This document shows, one piece after another, positions 61,621 to 64,000 of a stretch of DNA of 64,000 nt (position 1 is the first letter of the stretch; each line of letters begins with the position of its first letter). The translations under genes and the position numbers were made by a program. A model generated the notes under the pieces. The model had not been told where the DNA came from. It worked only from the letters and a program-made list of their open reading frames with translations, and did no database searches. The stretch comes from Lentibacillus siamensis (lineage in GTDB: Bacteria > Bacillota > Bacilli > Bacillales > Amphibacillaceae). The stretch spans positions 310,001 through 374,000 of the forward strand of contig NZ_BAAADS010000001.1 of assembly GCF_039522605.1 (NCBI RefSeq). Reading direction: 5' to 3'.

Positions 61621-63081
61621 ATGAGCATTATTATTACTGAGTTCATATTGTATTGTGTAGCAATTTTGGGGATTGGTTATTTTTTCAGCAAAAAAAGCAA
61701 AACACATTCAGACTTTCTGTTGGGCGGGAAAAAACTACCCGGCTGGGCTCTCGCCTTTTCTGAACGTGCAACAGGTGAGTCAGCCTGGTTATTATTGGGG
61801 TATACCGGTTTTGTTTTCATGTCCGGATTATCCGGTATTTGGGTGGCAGCAGGAATTGCTTCCGGAATCATATTTGCCTGGTTGTTTCTTGCCAAAAAAT
61901 TCATGCGGGAAACCGACAAATACGGTGTGCTGACATTGCCCGATTATTTGGCGGCCCGTTTCAGCGAAAGAGCCAATACAATCAGATGGCTGTCAACCCT
62001 TCTTATTGCAGGATTTTTAATGTTCTATGTAGGGGCACAAATGGCAGGTGCCGGTAAAATGCTTTTCACCACCTTTGATATGTCACCTGTAACAGGTGTA
62101 GTCCTTTCAACCGTCGTCATCATTGCAATTGCCTTTGCAGGAGGGTTTATTTCAGTCGTCTGGACAGACATGATTCAAAGTATCATGATGCTGGTTACAC
62201 TGGTAGTATTACCGATTGTTGCACTGATCTACATTAACACGAATGATTTGTCGATTAGTCAATCCCTCGCAGATGCAGGCAGTTCGTTTAATTCCTGGTT
62301 TGGCGGATTAACCGGTTTCGCAATTGGTGTTTTATTCTTTAACAATTTTTCATGGTTTTTCGGGTTTTTGGGTGGACAACCACAGTTGAGTACCCGATTC
62401 ATGGCACTTAAAAATGACAAAGAAGCTAAGCAAGGCAGTATTGTAGCGATAATTTGGACAATCCTGGCATACAGCGGTGCATTTATGATCGGTATTTGCG
62501 CGATTACCATGTACAGCCAGGGTTCGTTTGCAGATGTTGAAATCATTCTTCCCACAATGATTCTGGAACTGATGCCGCCATGGATAGCCGGTATTTTGCT
62601 GGCAGGAGTTCTTGCCGCAATCATCACAACTGCTGATTCACAGCTCATGGTTGTGACAAGTTCGGTAAGTGAAGATATCATTAACAAATCAATGGGGATT
62701 AATTTAACGGAAAAACAATTGATTTGGGTTTCCCGGATTTCCGTTATCTTTTTCGGACTGATTGGGATGACGATAGCACTTGTATCGGAATCCTTGCTCT
62801 ACCTGGTAGTAAGCTGGGCATGGGCAGGGGTCGGATGTACACTTTCACCAGCAATTCTGATGGCTTTTTTCTGGAAACGATATTCCGGCGCCGGTGTAAT
62901 TGCAACTATCCTGGCTGGACTGATTTCCACTGTCATTTGGATCAGCACGCCACTTGAAAGTATCATCACTTCCAAGTTCACGACATTTTTCATCGCTGCG
63001 TTTTTCGGAATTATTTTCAGTCTGCTGATGCCTGACAAAAAACAAACCATTTCCAACGATAAAACAGAGGAAGCGTTATAA
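61621..63081 (+). CDS. Sodium:solute symporter (SSS, PutP-like)
   Basis: A 486-residue protein with about 13 hydrophobic spans. DFLLGGKKLPGWALAFSERATGESAWL, GFISVVWTDMIQSIMML (TM5 sodium-site region) and AAIITTADSQLMVVTSSVSEDI are typical of proline-type SSS carriers. The start at 61621 follows GAGGAGG. It imports the substrate of the operon. The related EctI of Virgibacillus, a compatible-solute importer, is also a PutP-like SSS protein, so proline, hydroxyproline, ectoines or a betaine are all candidates. Confidence 0.9.
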   Translation: MSIIITEFILYCVAILGIGYFFSKKSKTHSDFLLGGKKLPGWALAFSERATGESAWLLLGYTGFVFMSGLSGIWVAAGIASGIIFAWLFLAKKFMRETDKYGVLTLPDYLAARFSERANTIRWLSTLLIAGFLMFYVGAQMAGAGKMLFTTFDMSPVTGVVLSTVVIIAIAFAGGFISVVWTDMIQSIMMLVTLVVLPIVALIYINTNDLSISQSLADAGSSFNSWFGGLTGFAIGVLFFNNFSWFFGFLGGQPQLSTRFMALKNDKEAKQGSIVAIIWTILAYSGAFMIGICAITMYSQGSFADVEIILPTMILELMPPWIAGILLAGVLAAIITTADSQLMVVTSSVSEDIINKSMGINLTEKQLIWVSRISVIFFGLIGMTIALVSESLLYLVVSWAWAGVGCTLSPAILMAFFWKRYSGAGVIATILAGLISTVIWISTPLESIITSKFTTFFIAAFFGIIFSLLMPDKKQTISNDKTEEAL

Positions 63082-63101
63082 TCATATAAATTAAAAACAT
63101 T

Positions 63102-63136
63102 GGGGCTGACTGCTTTTACAGTCAGCCCCATTTTTC
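63102..63136. terminator. Bidirectional terminator
   Basis: GGGGCTGACTG (63102-63112) and CAGTCAGCCCC (63119-63129), 11 bp, with T-run on the plus strand, between convergent genes. Confidence 0.9.
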
Positions 63137-63138
63137 GT

Positions 63139-64000
63139 TTACGCCTCAAACAATTTAATTAGTGCCTGTGTACCACTGTCTTCCTCGCCTTTTTCGGCAA
63201 GTTGCTTATACAGTTCAAGTGACAGCGCTAAGCCCGGTGTAGAAAAGCCCATTTCCTGAGCCGATTCAAGTGCGATTGTCATATCTTTAATGAAGTGCTT
63301 CACATAGAAACCCGGCGCATAATCTCCTTCCAGCATTCGCGGTGCAAGCTTCGATAATGAAAAACTGCCTGCTGCTCCAGTTGATATACTGTCAAGAACC
63401 CGAGATGGATTCAGCCCTGCCTTCTTAGCATAAACAATCGCTTCACAAACCCCAATCATGTTAGTGGCAATTGCAATCTGATTTGCCAGCTTCGTGTGCT
63501 GCCCGGCACCTGCCTCACCTTGCAGCATGATATTTTCACCAAGAACATCAAAAACAGGGTAAATATCATCAAATATTTTCTGATCACCACCTGCCATAAT
63601 AGCCAGTTCCCCATTTCTCGCGCCGATGTCCCCGCCGGAAACAGGTGCATCGATTGCATAAATGCCCCGTTCCTTTGCTTTCCGGTAAATTTCTTGAGCC
63701 AGTGCAGGTTTTGATGTGGTCATATCAATTATATACGCACCCGATTTGGCATTTTCAATCAGGCCATCACTGCCAAAATAAACACGTTCCACGTCTGTCG
63801 GATAGCCTACCATGGTAATAATGATATCCGATACAGCTGCTAAATCAGCCACTGACTCTTTCCAACCGGCACCAGCGTCCAGCAGTTCCTCGGCCTTCCG
63901 CTTTGTCCGGGTATACACATTGATCGAATATCCTGCCTGCTGCAGATTCCGCGCCATACTTTTCCCCATCACTCCGGAGCCGATCATACCAATTGTTGAA
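63139..64000 (-). CDS. 3-hydroxyisobutyrate dehydrogenase-like protein (YkwC type), 5' end cut
   Basis: The frame stays open to the window edge (S-T-I-G before GMIGSGVMGKSMA), so the first few codons lie beyond 64000; about 286 residues are seen. NAD(P) motif IGMIGSGVMGKSMARNL, substrate motif DAPVSGGDIGARNGELAI and catalytic lysine in GAGQHTKLANQIAIA are those of beta-hydroxyacid dehydrogenases (HIBADH, tartronate semialdehyde reductase). B. subtilis YkwC is a near match in layout. The substrate is not fixed by sequence. Confidence 0.88.
   Translation of the reverse strand, partial: STIGMIGSGVMGKSMARNLQQAGYSINVYTRTKRKAEELLDAGAGWKESVADLAAVSDIIITMVGYPTDVERVYFGSDGLIENAKSGAYIIDMTTSKPALAQEIYRKAKERGIYAIDAPVSGGDIGARNGELAIMAGGDQKIFDDIYPVFDVLGENIMLQGEAGAGQHTKLANQIAIATNMIGVCEAIVYAKKAGLNPSRVLDSISTGAAGSFSLSKLAPRMLEGDYAPGFYVKHFIKDMTIALESAQEMGFSTPGLALSLELYKQLAEKGEEDSGTQALIKLFEA

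Overview
The window comes from a low-to-moderate G+C Gram-positive bacterium, most likely a halophilic or halotolerant member of the Bacillaceae (Virgibacillus/Oceanobacillus/Lentibacillus type). The basis is gene content, AGGAGG-type ribosome sites, use of GTG and TTG starts, T-box leaders, probable CcpA (cre) and CodY sites, and intergenic repeats of a kind I associate with that family. The genus is inference. No insertion sequence, prophage or CRISPR array was found.

Region 1 (1-16.6 kb) looks like an ectoine/hydroxyectoine catabolic locus. DoeA (ectoine hydrolase), an M20 deacetylase (DoeB2 type), a DoeD-like transaminase, GabT- and GabD-like enzymes, EutB, RidA, alanine racemase, D-amino acid transaminase, two permeases and a FadR-type GntR regulator lie together. 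The gntR and doeA promoters share the same inverted-repeat operator at the same place relative to the -10 box, plus a conserved upstream block. doeA also has a near-consensus cre site. This is the most interesting part of the window.

Region 2 (16.8-26.7 kb) is mixed: an aldo/keto reductase, tRNA-Thr and tRNA-Ser, an Est30-like esterase, a 2-keto-4-pentenoate hydratase family protein, branched-chain aminotransferase, an orphan AMP-binding C-terminal domain, an MmgE/PrpD plus ComA-like pair, a 34-residue membrane peptide, a YitT-family protein and a membrane dipeptidase.

Region 3 (26.7-39.5 kb) is branched-chain amino acid biosynthesis: ilvD, then a T-box leader and ilvB-ilvH-ilvC-leuA-leuB-leuC-leuD-ilvA, followed by an MtnE/MtnV-like aminotransferase.

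Region 4 (39.5-46.1 kb) holds a BASS transporter, an omega-amidase-like hydrolase, and a probable mevalonate catabolic unit (HMG-CoA reductase, HMG-CoA lyase, TctA/TctB-like permease, XRE-cupin regulator) with operator-like repeats and a cre-like site at its promoter.

Region 5 (46.2-50.6 kb) is hom-thrC-thrB behind a second T-box, followed by a 41-bp tandem repeat array and tRNA-Ala.

Region 6 (50.6-64 kb) has a MerR/TipA-like regulator, a cystine-type ABC importer, pyrroline-5-carboxylate dehydrogenase, a CoxG-like protein, an FNR-like reductase, a leucyl aminopeptidase remnant, CutC, and a CdaR-type regulator divergent from an FAD amine oxidase / ornithine cyclodeaminase-family / Na+ symporter operon. 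A hydroxyisobutyrate-dehydrogenase-like gene runs off the right edge.

Two short hairpin repeat families (A, about 86 bp; B, about 88 bp) are scattered through the window. One A copy sits inside the ilv leader and another is nested inside a larger 463-bp element.
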